Shown here in pieces: positions 1-8,512 of a DNA stretch of 34,845 bases. The notes below the pieces were generated by a model, which was given only the letters and a program-made list of their open reading frames with translations, was not told where the DNA came from and made no database searches. The first letter of the stretch is position 1, and each line of letters starts with the position of its first letter. The translations under genes and the position numbers were made by a program. The stretch comes from Planctomycetota bacterium (lineage in GTDB: Bacteria; Planctomycetota; Planctomycetia; Pirellulales; Pirellulaceae): assembly GCA_024276655.1 (NCBI GenBank), contig JAJRWU010000174.1, positions 1-34,845 of the forward strand, written 5' to 3'.

Positions 1-1
1 C

Positions 2-253
2 GACCGACAAGACCGCGCCTACCTGGAAACCATTATTCGCGTCTTTGCCGGCGGACCGGCGGGCGTCGAAGCCATCGCCCACACGATGAACGGTTCGGTC
101 GACACGCTCGCCGACGAAGTCGAACCGTTTTTGTTACGCAGTGAAATGGTGGTCCGCACGCCGCGCGGACGGATCGTGACGGCCAACACCTACAAACATT
201 TGAAAATCGAACCGCCTGCTTCCTGCAACGACACCCAACCTTCGTTGTTTTGA
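2..253 (+). CDS. ruvB: RuvB Holliday junction helicase, C-terminal fragment (cut by window edge)
   Basis: The open frame enters from the window edge and ends at TGA 251-253, giving 83 residues. It reads like the C-terminal winged-helix domain of RuvB: a stretch DRAYLETIIRVFAGGPAG, then a segment ending in VEPFLLRSEMVVRTPRGR, then TANTYKHL. RuvB is the hexameric AAA+ motor that drives branch migration of Holliday junctions with RuvA. The Walker motifs lie outside the window. The roughly 15 residues after TYKHL exceed the usual RuvB end. Identification is from recalled family sequence; the pattern is distinctive. Confidence 0.9.
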   Translation, partial: DRQDRAYLETIIRVFAGGPAGVEAIAHTMNGSVDTLADEVEPFLLRSEMVVRTPRGRIVTANTYKHLKIEPPASCNDTQPSLF

Positions 254-381
254 AGCTTATACCTTCTAACACAACTTGGTAGATCAACATCAAACTCCGT
301 GTTTGAAGCGCCAAACAGGGGTTATGTTAGGAGCTCTTAGTAGGCCCACGGCTTTGTTGCTAGAAGTGAAACGTCTGCCGG

Positions 382-708
382 TTGAACAACCAAGAGCGCC
401 CCGTGAGCGAAATCGAACGTCCTAAACGCCCTCCAGCAACGTCCAAGCAGGCCGCTTCGTGTCTGCCTATTGCCTTGGCGGGCACGCTGTTGGTGATGTC
501 TCTGGCTGTGCTGTTCGTACTTTCCATTGGGCTCATCGGGCCGGTGGTCGTGGTGGCGTGTCTGATGTTCGCCATGGTCGGATTCCATTATGTTGTTTGG
601 GGTTGGTGGCTGGGCGCGATGATTCAAAAGGAAGACGAGCTGGAGCAACACGACGATGAAGCGGACCGACGCGACGAAGAAAGTGGGGCGCCATGGAATT
701 CCGAATAG
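382..708 (+). CDS. small two-helix membrane protein, function unknown
   Basis: This 108-residue frame begins at a TTG (382); an in-frame GTG at 403 (protein starting VSEIERPKRP) is an equally good start, and no ATG is available. A basic N-terminus is followed by two strongly hydrophobic segments at about residues 29-52 and 55-78. The C-terminal tail is very acidic and charged (EDELEQHDDEADRRDEE), so it is probably cytoplasmic. I do not recognise a family. The gene ends seven bases before a 33-bp palindrome that may terminate it. Reality of the gene is supported by its composition and by that downstream hairpin, not by homology. Confidence 0.55.
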   Translation: MNNQERPVSEIERPKRPPATSKQAASCLPIALAGTLLVMSLAVLFVLSIGLIGPVVVVACLMFAMVGFHYVVWGWWLGAMIQKEDELEQHDDEADRRDEESGAPWNSE

Positions 709-714
709 ACTCCA

Positions 715-747
715 AGAAGCCCGGCTTTTTGAAAAAGCCGGGCTTCT
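715..747. terminator. 33-bp dispersed palindrome, copy 1 (probable terminator)
   Basis: A perfect inverted repeat: two 16-base arms (AGAAGCCCGGCTTTTT and its complement) around one G. It begins seven bases after the stop of the 382-708 gene. On either strand the GC stem is bordered by T/A runs, so it could act as a bidirectional terminator. Copies lie at 4873-4905, 7337-7369 and 10704-10736. Confidence 0.7.
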
Positions 748-799
748 GAACCGGGGCGACTGATTTTTTCTGAACGTCGTCCGAAACGATGAGGACCAC

Positions 800-2026
800 A
801 TGACCGCCCAATGGCAGCCATTACTTCACGCCGCCGTGGGCGACGTCTTTGAGCGAGTCGTTGCGATTCGCCGCCGTTTGCATGCGCATCCTGAGCCTTC
901 CGGCGAAGAGTACGACACCAGCTTGTACCTGTACCAGCTGTTGGATTCGTGCGGTTTTCACGTTCGCATGGGGCCGGAAGGCGTGGGAGTTTTGACCGAG
1001 TTGCGCTCGCCCGCCCAGCCAAACGCCGCTCGTTGCATCGCATTGCGAGCCGATATCGACGCCTTGCGGATTCACGAGGAAAACGACTCGCCGTATCGGA
1101 GTCAAACTCCGGGAATCATGCATGCTTGCGGGCACGACGCCCATACGGCGGTCGTGATGGGCGCCTTGCTGGCCTTGCGGCGTCTGGGAGAGGGCGGAAA
1201 TCTGCCGTATCCGATTCATGCGAGGGGCATTTTCCAGCCGGCGGAAGAAACTTGCGAAGGCGCTTGTCGGATGATCGAAGTGGGCGCGATCGAAGGGGCT
1301 GATGTCATTCTCTCGACGCACGTCGACCCCACTCGAACGGTCGGTCAGATCGGTTTTCGCACCGGCGCGCTGACCGCGAATTGCGATGAAATGCGGATCG
1401 TGATCGATGGCCGCGGCGGCCACGCGGCGCGTCCTCACGAAACTTCCGACCCTATCGCGGCGGCGGCGCAGTTGATCAACGCGCTTTATTTGTTTGTGCC
1501 CCGCGCCACCGACAGCCAGGAAGCGGTCGTGGTTACGATCGCTCAGGTGTTGGCCGGCCACAACGCGAACGTGATTCCCGAGCGGGTTGAATTGCGAGGC
1601 ACCTTGCGAACACTCAACTCGAAAGTGCGCGAACAAACGATGGCGCATGTGCGGCATTTGTCGGCCAGCGTGGCGAATATGTCGCAGACGCGTATTGAAA
1701 CGGTTTTTTCTCGCTCTTGCCGATCGGTGGTCAACGATGGCGCGATGATCGAACTGCTGCGCGCCGCCGCCCAACCGGTTGTTGGCGGAAACGGCCTGCA
1801 AAATATCGCCCAGCCGAGTATGGGAAGCGAAGATTTTGCCTTCTATCTGGCGCATACGCCCGGCGCCATGATTCGCTTGGGCTGCGCCGCAGACAGCCAA
1901 ACCGCCTCGCCTCTGCACAGCCCCACGTTCGAAATCGATGAACGTTGCTTGGCGATTGGCGCCGAAATTTTGGCGGGCGCCGTGTTGCGTTGGTCCGACC
2001 CTCAAGCATCGAACGGCAACGAATAA
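800..2026 (+). CDS. M20-family metallo-amidohydrolase (amidohydrolase / N-acyl-amino-acid hydrolase type)
   Basis: A 408-residue protein of the M20D group, which hydrolyses N-acyl or N-conjugated amino acids using a two-metal centre. Visible metal-site motifs are HACGHDAH (Cys110, His112), the QPAEE pair (Glu149-Glu150) and STHVDP (His174). The lid-domain motif GRGGHAARPHETSDPIAAA and the late GSEDFAFYL and a His in PLHSPTFEID are also in place. Length is usual for the family and there is no signal peptide, so it should be cytoplasmic. The start at ATG 800 has GAGGA seven bases upstream. The exact substrate cannot be read from sequence; hippurate, indole-acetyl and acyl-amino-acid hydrolases share these motifs. 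It is followed after 20 bases by the ybdK-like ligase in the same direction, so the two may be cotranscribed. Confidence 0.9.
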   Translation: MTAQWQPLLHAAVGDVFERVVAIRRRLHAHPEPSGEEYDTSLYLYQLLDSCGFHVRMGPEGVGVLTELRSPAQPNAARCIALRADIDALRIHEENDSPYRSQTPGIMHACGHDAHTAVVMGALLALRRLGEGGNLPYPIHARGIFQPAEETCEGACRMIEVGAIEGADVILSTHVDPTRTVGQIGFRTGALTANCDEMRIVIDGRGGHAARPHETSDPIAAAAQLINALYLFVPRATDSQEAVVVTIAQVLAGHNANVIPERVELRGTLRTLNSKVREQTMAHVRHLSASVANMSQTRIETVFSRSCRSVVNDGAMIELLRAAAQPVVGGNGLQNIAQPSMGSEDFAFYLAHTPGAMIRLGCAADSQTASPLHSPTFEIDERCLAIGAEILAGAVLRWSDPQASNGNE

Positions 2027-2046
2027 ATCTCGCAGGAGTGCTCCTG

Positions 2047-3168
2047 ATGGAAAAGCTCATCTTCCATGGCAGTGCGGAGCCGACGCTCGGCATCGAACTA
2101 GAATTCGGCTTGGTCGACGCCCGCACGATGGCGCTCTCTAGTTCGATTGACGCCCTGCTGCGCGACCTGCCGCAAGACGTCGTTTTCCTCAAACCGGAAT
2201 TGATGCAGTGCTGCATCGAAATCAATACCGATATTTGCCACACGGTGGGTGAGGCGGAAGCCGATCTTCGCCGAAAAATCGCGATCGTGGAACAGGCGAC
2301 CGACAATCTCGGCTTGCGGCTTTGGTGGGGCGCCACGCACCCTTTCTCCCTGTGGCAAAACCAAAAGATCACCCAGACCGAACGCTACCTCGACTTGGTC
2401 AGCCTGTTGCAAGAAATGGCTCGGCGGCTGGTTACCTTCGGTTTGCATATTCACGTGGGCGTCGATTCCGGCGACAAAGCCGTGATGATCTGCGACCGCA
2501 TCATGCAGCATCTGCCGACCTTGCTCTCGCTCAGTTGCAGCAGCCCCTTCTGGGAGCGGCGCAACACGGGCCTGCATTCGCATCGCTCGAAAATCATGGA
2601 GGGTTTGCCAACCGCCGGCCTGCCCACGCTGATGCGCAACTGGAGCGAATATGTGTGGCTGGTCAACCACATGGTGGGCACCGGTTTTATCAATACCATT
2701 CGGGAAATATGGTGGGATGTTCGGCCGCATCACAACTTCGGCACCGTTGAGTTGCGTGTCTGCGACATGCCGGGTAATCTTGACGACGTGCTCGTCATCG
2801 CGGCGTTAACGCAAAGCCTGGTCAAGGCTCTTTCCGACGACATCGACCACGGCGCCTACCAGCACGACTGCCATCCGATGATGGTGCGGCAAAACAAATG
2901 GCGGGCCTGCCGATTCGGCGTGCAGGCCGAACTGGTCGATTCGTACACCTATAAAGTTCAGCCCGTGAAGCAAATTGTGTCTGGGTTGGTGGACCGACTT
3001 TCCGACTCCGCCGCCGAACTTGGCTGCCGGGAATATTTGCTCGCCGCCAACGAACTCGCCCAGCGGCCAAGTTGGGCCGACCGCCAACGGCAAATACTCT
3101 CCGACACCGGCAGCGCCGCCGAAGTGGTGCGCCAACTCACGGCGGCGTCGAGAATTAGTTCTGGTTAG
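2047..3168 (+). CDS. ybdK: YbdK-type carboxylate-amine ligase (glutamate-cysteine ligase GCS2 family)
   Basis: The start chosen is ATG 2047, preceded by CAGGAG at about nine bases. A longer in-frame extension overlapping the upstream gene is unlikely. The resulting 373 residues match the usual length of the YbdK/GCS2 family. N-terminal TLGIELEFGLVD is the family's ATP-grasp-like glutamate-binding start (GxExE). Further family features are LWWGATHPFSLW, the HIHVGVDSGDKAV segment and the FGTVELRVCDMPG motif near residue 230. Members make gamma-glutamyl or similar amide bonds with ATP; E. coli YbdK has weak glutamate-cysteine ligase activity. The true substrate here is unknown. The protein is cytoplasmic and probably cotranscribed with the M20 hydrolase upstream. 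Confidence 0.88.
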   Translation: MEKLIFHGSAEPTLGIELEFGLVDARTMALSSSIDALLRDLPQDVVFLKPELMQCCIEINTDICHTVGEAEADLRRKIAIVEQATDNLGLRLWWGATHPFSLWQNQKITQTERYLDLVSLLQEMARRLVTFGLHIHVGVDSGDKAVMICDRIMQHLPTLLSLSCSSPFWERRNTGLHSHRSKIMEGLPTAGLPTLMRNWSEYVWLVNHMVGTGFINTIREIWWDVRPHHNFGTVELRVCDMPGNLDDVLVIAALTQSLVKALSDDIDHGAYQHDCHPMMVRQNKWRACRFGVQAELVDSYTYKVQPVKQIVSGLVDRLSDSAAELGCREYLLAANELAQRPSWADRQRQILSDTGSAAEVVRQLTAASRISSG

Positions 3169-3216
3169 AATGGTTCATTCACACGCCCAAAGTCAAAACT
3201 AAACGAGAATCGTCGC

Positions 3217-4836
3217 ATGCTCCCGCGCCAATTACCACACCGAATAACGCCGCTTGCCGTCTCGATGGTTGCGGTGTTTGTCGGGCAAGCAATATGCCTG
3301 CAACCCGTTCGCGCCCAGCGAATCGAACGCCCCAACATCGTGCTGATCATGGCCGATGACATGGGTTCGTCCGACTTGGGCTGTTATGGCGGAGAAATCC
3401 ACACTCCGAATATCGACACCCTGGCCGCCGCCGGGTTACGTTTCACGCAGTTTTACAACAACTCCGTATGTGGGCCGACGCGTGCGTCGCTGCTCACGGG
3501 GCTGTATTGCCAGCAGGTCGGCCATTCTGGCGAGCGCTGGAACGAACCGAAAGACTATACCAAGTGCGTGCTGATTTCCGAGGTGTTGCAATCCGCCGGA
3601 TACCACACCGCAATGGTGGGGAAGTGGCAAGGACGCGATTTGGCCGTGGAGCGAGGCTTCGACCGCTTCTTTGGGCCGATGTGCCAAGCCAAGATCAGCT
3701 ACTTCAACGAAGTGCAAAACAATCCCTTCTACCTAAACGACAAACGCTGGACTTTTCCCGACCAGGGATTCTACATGACCGAATCGTTCAACGATCATGC
3801 CGTGCAATTCGTGGAGGAAGCGGCCGCGCAAGACAAACCGTTTTTTTTGTACCTGGCGTATATCGCGCCGCATTGGCCGCTGCACGCCCGCCAAGCCGAT
3901 ATCGCGCCCTACCGGGAAACGTACCTGCAGCAAGGGTGGGACCTCTGCCGCCAACGCCGTTTCCAACGGCAACAGCAGTTGGGCGTAGTCGACGACGCTT
4001 GGCGCCTTTCGCCCAAACCGCCGGGCGCGCCCGACTGGAAAAGCCGTCAACACAAACCATGGCAAGCGGAGCGAATGGCGGTGTACGCGGCGCAAGTTAG
4101 CGGTATCGACCGTGGCGTGGGTCGAATTCTGGCGGCGCTCAAACAGGCCCACGTGGAGAAAAACACGCTCGTGATGTTCCTCTCCGACAACGGCGCCGCG
4201 ACCGATGGCGGCTATGCGCCGAGTAAAAGTGGGTTCGGTTTCTCGCCTCAACGCCCCAACAAAAACTGGCGAAAAGATAAACATTCCATCCGCCCCGGTA
4301 GTTCGCCGGAAAACATGCCGGGGCCGGGCGATACCTTCGCGGCCTACGGCTTGGCTTGGGCCAATGTGAGCAACACGCCGCTGCGCGGCGCGAAGTTGGC
4401 GGCCTACGAGGGAGGCATTCGCACGCCACTGGTCGTTCGTTGGCCGGCGGTTATTCCCACCGGCGGGCGGCTGAGCGGCGACGTCGGCCATGTGATCGAT
4501 TTCATGGCCACCTGTTTGGAGGTCGCGGGCGTTGCGTATCCCCAGGAATTTCAAGGACGCCACCCCTTGCCGCTGGAAGGCAAAAGCCTGGCGCCTGTTT
4601 TTCGCGGCGAAGAACGCATTGGCCACGAACTGCTTTGCTGGAGTGCGCCGCGCAATCAAGCCATTCGCCAGGGCGACTGGAAGCTCGTCAATGCGCGTAA
4701 AAACGCTGCTTGGGAACTCTACAACCTCAGGCAAGACGCCACCGAAACCAACAACCTAGCCGCGCAATATCCCGCCCGCGTGAAAGCTATGTCCGCCCAA
4801 TTCCAGCAATGGCAAAAACGCGTGGGAGCGAATTAG
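3217..4836 (+). CDS. secreted formylglycine-dependent sulfatase (arylsulfatase family)
   Basis: A 539-residue sulfatase that cleaves sulfate esters, likely from polysaccharide or glycan substrates. The N-terminus has a basic region and hydrophobic stretch ending near VRAQ (about residue 34), a signal peptide, so export is expected. IVLIMADDMGSSDLG supplies the metal-binding Asp pair (Asp47-Asp48). The core motif VCGPTRASLLTG contains Cys85 in C-x-P-x-R context, the residue oxidised to formylglycine. Other family features are TAMVGKWQGRD, VMFLSDNGAATDGG and the C-terminal ELYNLRQDATETNNLA. A sulfatase-modifying enzyme is not encoded in the window. Planctomycetes carry many such genes. Substrate cannot be assigned. 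The gene is followed by palindrome copy 2. Confidence 0.93.
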   Translation: MLPRQLPHRITPLAVSMVAVFVGQAICLQPVRAQRIERPNIVLIMADDMGSSDLGCYGGEIHTPNIDTLAAAGLRFTQFYNNSVCGPTRASLLTGLYCQQVGHSGERWNEPKDYTKCVLISEVLQSAGYHTAMVGKWQGRDLAVERGFDRFFGPMCQAKISYFNEVQNNPFYLNDKRWTFPDQGFYMTESFNDHAVQFVEEAAAQDKPFFLYLAYIAPHWPLHARQADIAPYRETYLQQGWDLCRQRRFQRQQQLGVVDDAWRLSPKPPGAPDWKSRQHKPWQAERMAVYAAQVSGIDRGVGRILAALKQAHVEKNTLVMFLSDNGAATDGGYAPSKSGFGFSPQRPNKNWRKDKHSIRPGSSPENMPGPGDTFAAYGLAWANVSNTPLRGAKLAAYEGGIRTPLVVRWPAVIPTGGRLSGDVGHVIDFMATCLEVAGVAYPQEFQGRHPLPLEGKSLAPVFRGEERIGHELLCWSAPRNQAIRQGDWKLVNARKNAAWELYNLRQDATETNNLAAQYPARVKAMSAQFQQWQKRVGAN

Positions 4837-4872
4837 CAATGGTCCTGAAATAAATTGCCGGTTGTGGTTCAG

Positions 4873-4905
4873 AAAAGCCCGGCATTTTGAAAATGCCGGG
4901 CTTTT
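4873..4905. terminator. 33-bp dispersed palindrome, copy 2
   Basis: Perfect 16-base arms (AAAAGCCCGGCATTTT and complement) around one G, 36 bases after the sulfatase stop. It differs from copy 1 at paired positions on both arms, so the stem is preserved by compensating changes. Confidence 0.65.
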
Positions 4906-5275
4906 ATACCGCTCTCGGTTGAAAATGACACTTTTTCATATTACGACAAGCCGAAGGCGGCTGCGTTTTTTCCTTGGCCGGCCGCGTGACGTATAACTCG
5001 GCAAATTCTCATCCGCCGCTCGCCGTATCCTTATAGCTTCCAGGAGATGAAACCAAATACGCCTACCCTCAGCCTTGCTCGCATCTGAAAAACACGGAAT
5101 AGTTCTTGGACAGGTTCTAACGCCTTTGCTGGTTATTGCAGGTCGGCCAGCAAACATCGAAACGCCTCTCGCATAATTGCCGAGCAAACCCAGAATTGCT
5201 TTTTGCGCGAATTACAATAGAGACATGCCGGCGAACGCTTTCGTCTGCTGGATCTAAACACGCGAATGAGAGGCC
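4906..5275. other. intergenic stretch without recognisable gene
   Basis: About 370 bases separate palindrome copy 2 from the next start codon. A short reverse-strand frame exists (4936-5187) but has no recognisable motif and a composition unlike its neighbours. The stretch probably holds the promoter of the transglutaminase-like gene, but I cannot point to a convincing -35/-10 pair. Confidence 0.5.
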
Positions 5276-6235
5276 ATGGCCGTGCGATACACTATTTGGG
5301 TCGTCGGGGTGAGTTTATTAGCGGTCACGCCCGGCGTTTCGGTTTTTGCCGCTGAGGAAGCGGCGGCGAACAACGGCGTCCGGTTCGGCGAGACCGTCAC
5401 ACACGGCTGGGAAGCCGGGGTCGCGGTGACCGCCACCGGCGGACCCTGCCGAGCCCTTTTCGCCACAGTGCCCGTGCCCACCGATTGGCCGGAACAATCG
5501 GTCCGAATCGTCAACGAAGATGTGTCGGACGCCGTCCGGCGGGTGCGTTATCGGACGCTCGATGGCGGCGTGAAACAAATGCTGGTCTCGATCCCGCTGC
5601 TCAATTCGGGCGCTTCGGCGCGCGCCCTGCTGCGGTTTGAAATCACCCGCGCCAAAATTCTTCCGCCGGCCGATACGTCGATTTTTGTCACGCCGAAAAA
5701 AATCAGCCGCAACCTGCGTTCGTATATCAACTACAGTCCTTTCATCGAGACGCGCAACAGTTCCATTCGCGAGAAAGCCAAGGAGTTGATCGGCGAAAGC
5801 GAGCAGGCATGGGAGCAAGTGGAGGCCATCTACGATTGGGTGCGCGATAACGTAAAAGTTGAAAACGGCCAGCTCAAGGGCGCGCTGTCCGCCATCCGCG
5901 ACGGCCAAGGATCGCGTGAAGACGCAGTTTCGCTGTTCATCGCCCTCTGCCGAGCGGCAAAAATTCCCGCCCGCACCGTCTGGGTGCCAGACCATAGCTA
6001 CGCCGAATTCTATCTCGAAGATCAAGACCGCCAAGGATATTGGTTTCCCTGCCAAATTGTTGGCAAACGGGAATTCGGCCAAATTTCCGAAACCCGCCCC
6101 ATCATGCAAAAAGGCGATAGCATTCGTGTTCCGGAAAAGAAAAAGCCACAACGATTCGTGGCCGAATTTCTACGCGGGGCCGGCGGCGGAGGACGTCCCA
6201 CCGTGGTTTTCACGCGCAGATTGATTCGAGAATAA
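5276..6235 (+). CDS. secreted transglutaminase-like protein, catalytic cysteine lost (probable pseudoenzyme)
   Basis: A 319-residue protein with a signal peptide (hydrophobic residues 7-25, cleavage near VFAAEEA). It has an N-terminal domain of about 130 residues and a C-terminal transglutaminase-like domain. It is a clear paralog of the next gene: AIYDWVRDNV, FIALCRAAKIPARTVWVP and ETRPIMQKGDSIRVPE align closely. At the site where the neighbour has GDCEE, this protein reads GSRED, so the nucleophilic Cys is Arg214 and the preceding Asp is Ser213. The His of VPDHSYAEF (His240) is kept. The frame is open and conserved around the site, so this looks like a real substitution rather than decay. 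It may bind substrate or its partner without hydrolysis. Function unknown; likely periplasmic. Confidence 0.85.
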   Translation: MAVRYTIWVVGVSLLAVTPGVSVFAAEEAAANNGVRFGETVTHGWEAGVAVTATGGPCRALFATVPVPTDWPEQSVRIVNEDVSDAVRRVRYRTLDGGVKQMLVSIPLLNSGASARALLRFEITRAKILPPADTSIFVTPKKISRNLRSYINYSPFIETRNSSIREKAKELIGESEQAWEQVEAIYDWVRDNVKVENGQLKGALSAIRDGQGSREDAVSLFIALCRAAKIPARTVWVPDHSYAEFYLEDQDRQGYWFPCQIVGKREFGQISETRPIMQKGDSIRVPEKKKPQRFVAEFLRGAGGGGRPTVVFTRRLIRE

Positions 6236-6347
6236 TTTCCAGCCGCCCAGCGTTTCGCTCCGTATAATGAACGACGCAGGTAATCAACGATGCGGGCGCG
6301 CTGTCTGGCTTATCGGAAGAAGAACCTTTTTTTGAGATGCCCGAGTT

Positions 6348-7301
6348 ATGATTCGATTTCACCAAGCGTTCTGTTTTCTCTTGCTGTTGGCCGGCGCGGC
6401 GCTTGCCGATGAACCGCAAAACACCGCAGATTCGGGTGTCCGGCTGACCGAGCCGACGATTCAAACGTGGCGCTTCGGCGTGATTGTTACGGCTGCGTCT
6501 GGCCCGGCTGCGAATATCATCGCGGTGGCGCCCATTCCAAAAGACTGGCCGGAGCAGCAGGTGCGCATTGTTTCAGAAGACCTTGATGCAACGGTCCGGC
6601 GGGTGCGTTTTCGTTCGTTGGGAAATGGCGCCCGGCAGATGGTGGTGGAAATTCCGCGGTTAGCGCAAGGCCAAACAGCCCAAGCCGTGCTCACAATTGA
6701 AATCACGAAATATGCGATCGAGGAGCCGCGCGATCCGAGCGTCTTGGAACGGACGAAACGCATTTCGAAATTGCGGGAGTATCTTGGCGCCAGCCCGTCG
6801 ATTGAAACCAATGATCGAAAAATAAAAACGTTGGCAAAACAGTTCTCCAGCGAAGGCCCGGCTTGGGAGCAGGTGGGCGCCATTTTCGATTGGGTGCGGG
6901 AAAACATCGAATACCGCCAAGGACCGCTAAAAGGCGCCGCCGCCGCGCTGCGAGATGGCTACGGCGATTGCGAAGAACTCACCAGCTTGTTCATCGCGTT
7001 GTGCCGCGCGAATCATATTCCCGCGCGTACGGTTTGGGTGCCCGGGCACTGCTACCCCGAATTCCATCTCACCGACCAGCAAGGCCAAGGGCATTGGATT
7101 CCCTGCCAAGCCGCCGGCGCCGCGCGCGACTTCGGCAGAATGCCGGAAACCAGGCCCATCTTACAAAAAGGCGACAATTTCCGTTCGCCCGAACAACGCA
7201 AACGTGTTCGCTACGCCAGCGCCACGCTGAAAAGCGCGAACCGCGGAGGCCTCGCCGCCCCCACGCTGCAAGTGATCCAACAGCCGGTTAGAAAGAAATA
7301 A
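6348..7301 (+). CDS. secreted transglutaminase-like cysteine protease-fold protein
   Basis: A 317-residue exported protein: hydrophobic N-terminus RFHQAFCFLLLLAGAALA followed by DEPQ, a likely cleavage site. The C-terminal domain has the transglutaminase-core signature GYGDCEELTSLFIALCR with catalytic Cys208, then PARTVWVPGHCYPEFHL with His234. The third catalytic position, normally Asp, falls near WIPCQ, so the triad is not the textbook form. The N-terminal roughly 130 residues resemble the upstream paralog (PKDWPEQQVRIVSED). Superfamily members act as proteases, amidases or amide-forming enzymes; which applies here cannot be read. The 112-base gap after the upstream gene suggests separate or shared transcription. 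Palindrome copy 3 follows the stop. Confidence 0.85.
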   Translation: MIRFHQAFCFLLLLAGAALADEPQNTADSGVRLTEPTIQTWRFGVIVTAASGPAANIIAVAPIPKDWPEQQVRIVSEDLDATVRRVRFRSLGNGARQMVVEIPRLAQGQTAQAVLTIEITKYAIEEPRDPSVLERTKRISKLREYLGASPSIETNDRKIKTLAKQFSSEGPAWEQVGAIFDWVRENIEYRQGPLKGAAAALRDGYGDCEELTSLFIALCRANHIPARTVWVPGHCYPEFHLTDQQGQGHWIPCQAAGAARDFGRMPETRPILQKGDNFRSPEQRKRVRYASATLKSANRGGLAAPTLQVIQQPVRKK

Positions 7302-7336
7302 GCAAGTGTGAAACAAGAGATCCCGAATTGCGCCCG

Positions 7337-7369
7337 AGAAGCCCGGCATTTTCAAAATGCCGGGCTTCT
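7337..7369. terminator. 33-bp dispersed palindrome, copy 3, between convergent genes
   Basis: Perfect 16-base arms (AGAAGCCCGGCATTTT and complement) around one C. It lies in the 102-base gap between the plus-strand gene ending at 7301 and the minus-strand gene ending at 7404, the expected place for a bidirectional terminator. Confidence 0.75.
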
Positions 7370-7403
7370 GAACTGAAATCGGTAACTTGTTTCAGGACGG
7401 TTC

Positions 7404-8504
7404 CTAACAATCGACTTGGTATCTGGCCAGCTTTTCCAGAACTGCCTCCACTCCCAATCCTGGCGCGTGGGGAAGCGACATGGCGCCGTTTTCGATGGCC
7501 AACCGCTCGGTGATGATATCGTCTTCGAGCCCGAAGTAGGTGGTGTCGTTGGCCATGGAGTACGCCGGGCAGGCGGCGGCAATGTGAAGCATGGCGGCGG
7601 TTTTTGGACCCAGGTCGTGGCCGCAGTGCATGATGCAGGGAATCGAAGCCGCCTCGCAAATACGGCCGATCGCCACACAAGGCGAAATGCCGCCGGCAAT
7701 ATGGGTGTCTGGAAGAATGAACGCGGCGGCGGCGGCGCGAAGAATTTCGAGCACGCTCGCCGGACCGACCACACTCTCGTTCAGTGCGATGGGAACACGG
7801 GTTTGGCCGCGCAGCCAGGCGGCGTCGGAGAGCGGTTCGGCGGGAATCGGCTGTTCCAAATATTCGAGGTCGTAGTCCTCCAGGCGACGCGCCAACTCAG
7901 CGGCTTGCCGGGGAGAATAAGCACGATTCGGATCGACCCGCAAGCGGAGTTTGTCGCCCACGGCGTCGCGCACGCCTCGCACCATTTCCAGATCTTCATT
8001 CGCGTTGGCGCCGGCTTTGGTTTTCAACACGTGAAAGCCTTGCTCGACAAAATAGGCGGCGATTTCCCCAGCGCGCTCATACGTTTGAATGCCCATGCAT
8101 GCCGCCACCTCCACTTGAGTGCGAACGGCGCCTCCCAAGAGCGCCGCCACCGGCAAGCCCGCCGCCTTGCCGGCAATATCCCACAGCGCCAACTCAATGC
8201 CGGATTTCAACCGCGTTTCCAGCGGGCATTGTTGGTGAAACAGATTGATGTTCAAGGCGTCGCGTCCCGGCAGCCATTCATTCGCTTCATGCTCCATGCG
8301 GCGAGCGCTGGCGTCGGGCAGAAAATTGACGTTGCATTCTCCCCAACCGGTCAGTCCTTCATTCGTGTCGACGCGCACAATGGCGCTGCACGTACTGGCG
8401 CTGCTGCGCAAGTGCGACCGATACGGCGCAATGGGCGGAACTTGCGGAACTTCCACCACGAAAACCTCGACGCGGGAAACCTGCATCGTGAGGATTGGCT
8501 CCAT
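7404..8504 (-). CDS. enolase-superfamily enzyme, mandelate racemase / muconate lactonizing type
   Basis: With the start at ATG 8504 the protein has 366 residues, usual for the family; a longer frame reaches 8531 but overlaps the upstream gene, and ATG 8486 is another option. Counting from 8504, the KxK motif is Lys161-x-Lys163. Metal ligands are Asp191 (RVDPNRAY), Glu217 (YLEQP) and Glu243 (LNES). Asp266 and His293 (PDTHIAGG, IMHCGHDLG) fit the His-Asp dyad of the mandelate racemase subgroup rather than the second Lys of muconate lactonizing enzymes. It should abstract a proton alpha to a carboxylate; dehydration of an acid sugar, epimerisation or racemisation are possible. It is probably cotranscribed with the gene just upstream (stop at 8513). 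Confidence 0.88.
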   Translation of the reverse strand: MEPILTMQVSRVEVFVVEVPQVPPIAPYRSHLRSSASTCSAIVRVDTNEGLTGWGECNVNFLPDASARRMEHEANEWLPGRDALNINLFHQQCPLETRLKSGIELALWDIAGKAAGLPVAALLGGAVRTQVEVAACMGIQTYERAGEIAAYFVEQGFHVLKTKAGANANEDLEMVRGVRDAVGDKLRLRVDPNRAYSPRQAAELARRLEDYDLEYLEQPIPAEPLSDAAWLRGQTRVPIALNESVVGPASVLEILRAAAAAFILPDTHIAGGISPCVAIGRICEAASIPCIMHCGHDLGPKTAAMLHIAAACPAYSMANDTTYFGLEDDIITERLAIENGAMSLPHAPGLGVEAVLEKLARYQVDC

Positions 8505-8512
8505 TCCTTGAG

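Noticed and set aside
821-2005. Long antisense reading frames opposite the M20 gene (and similar ones opposite the sulfatase, enolase-superfamily and superoperon genes)
   Set aside because: They are shadows in GC-rich coding DNA; the opposite strand carries clear family motifs and the antisense products show none.
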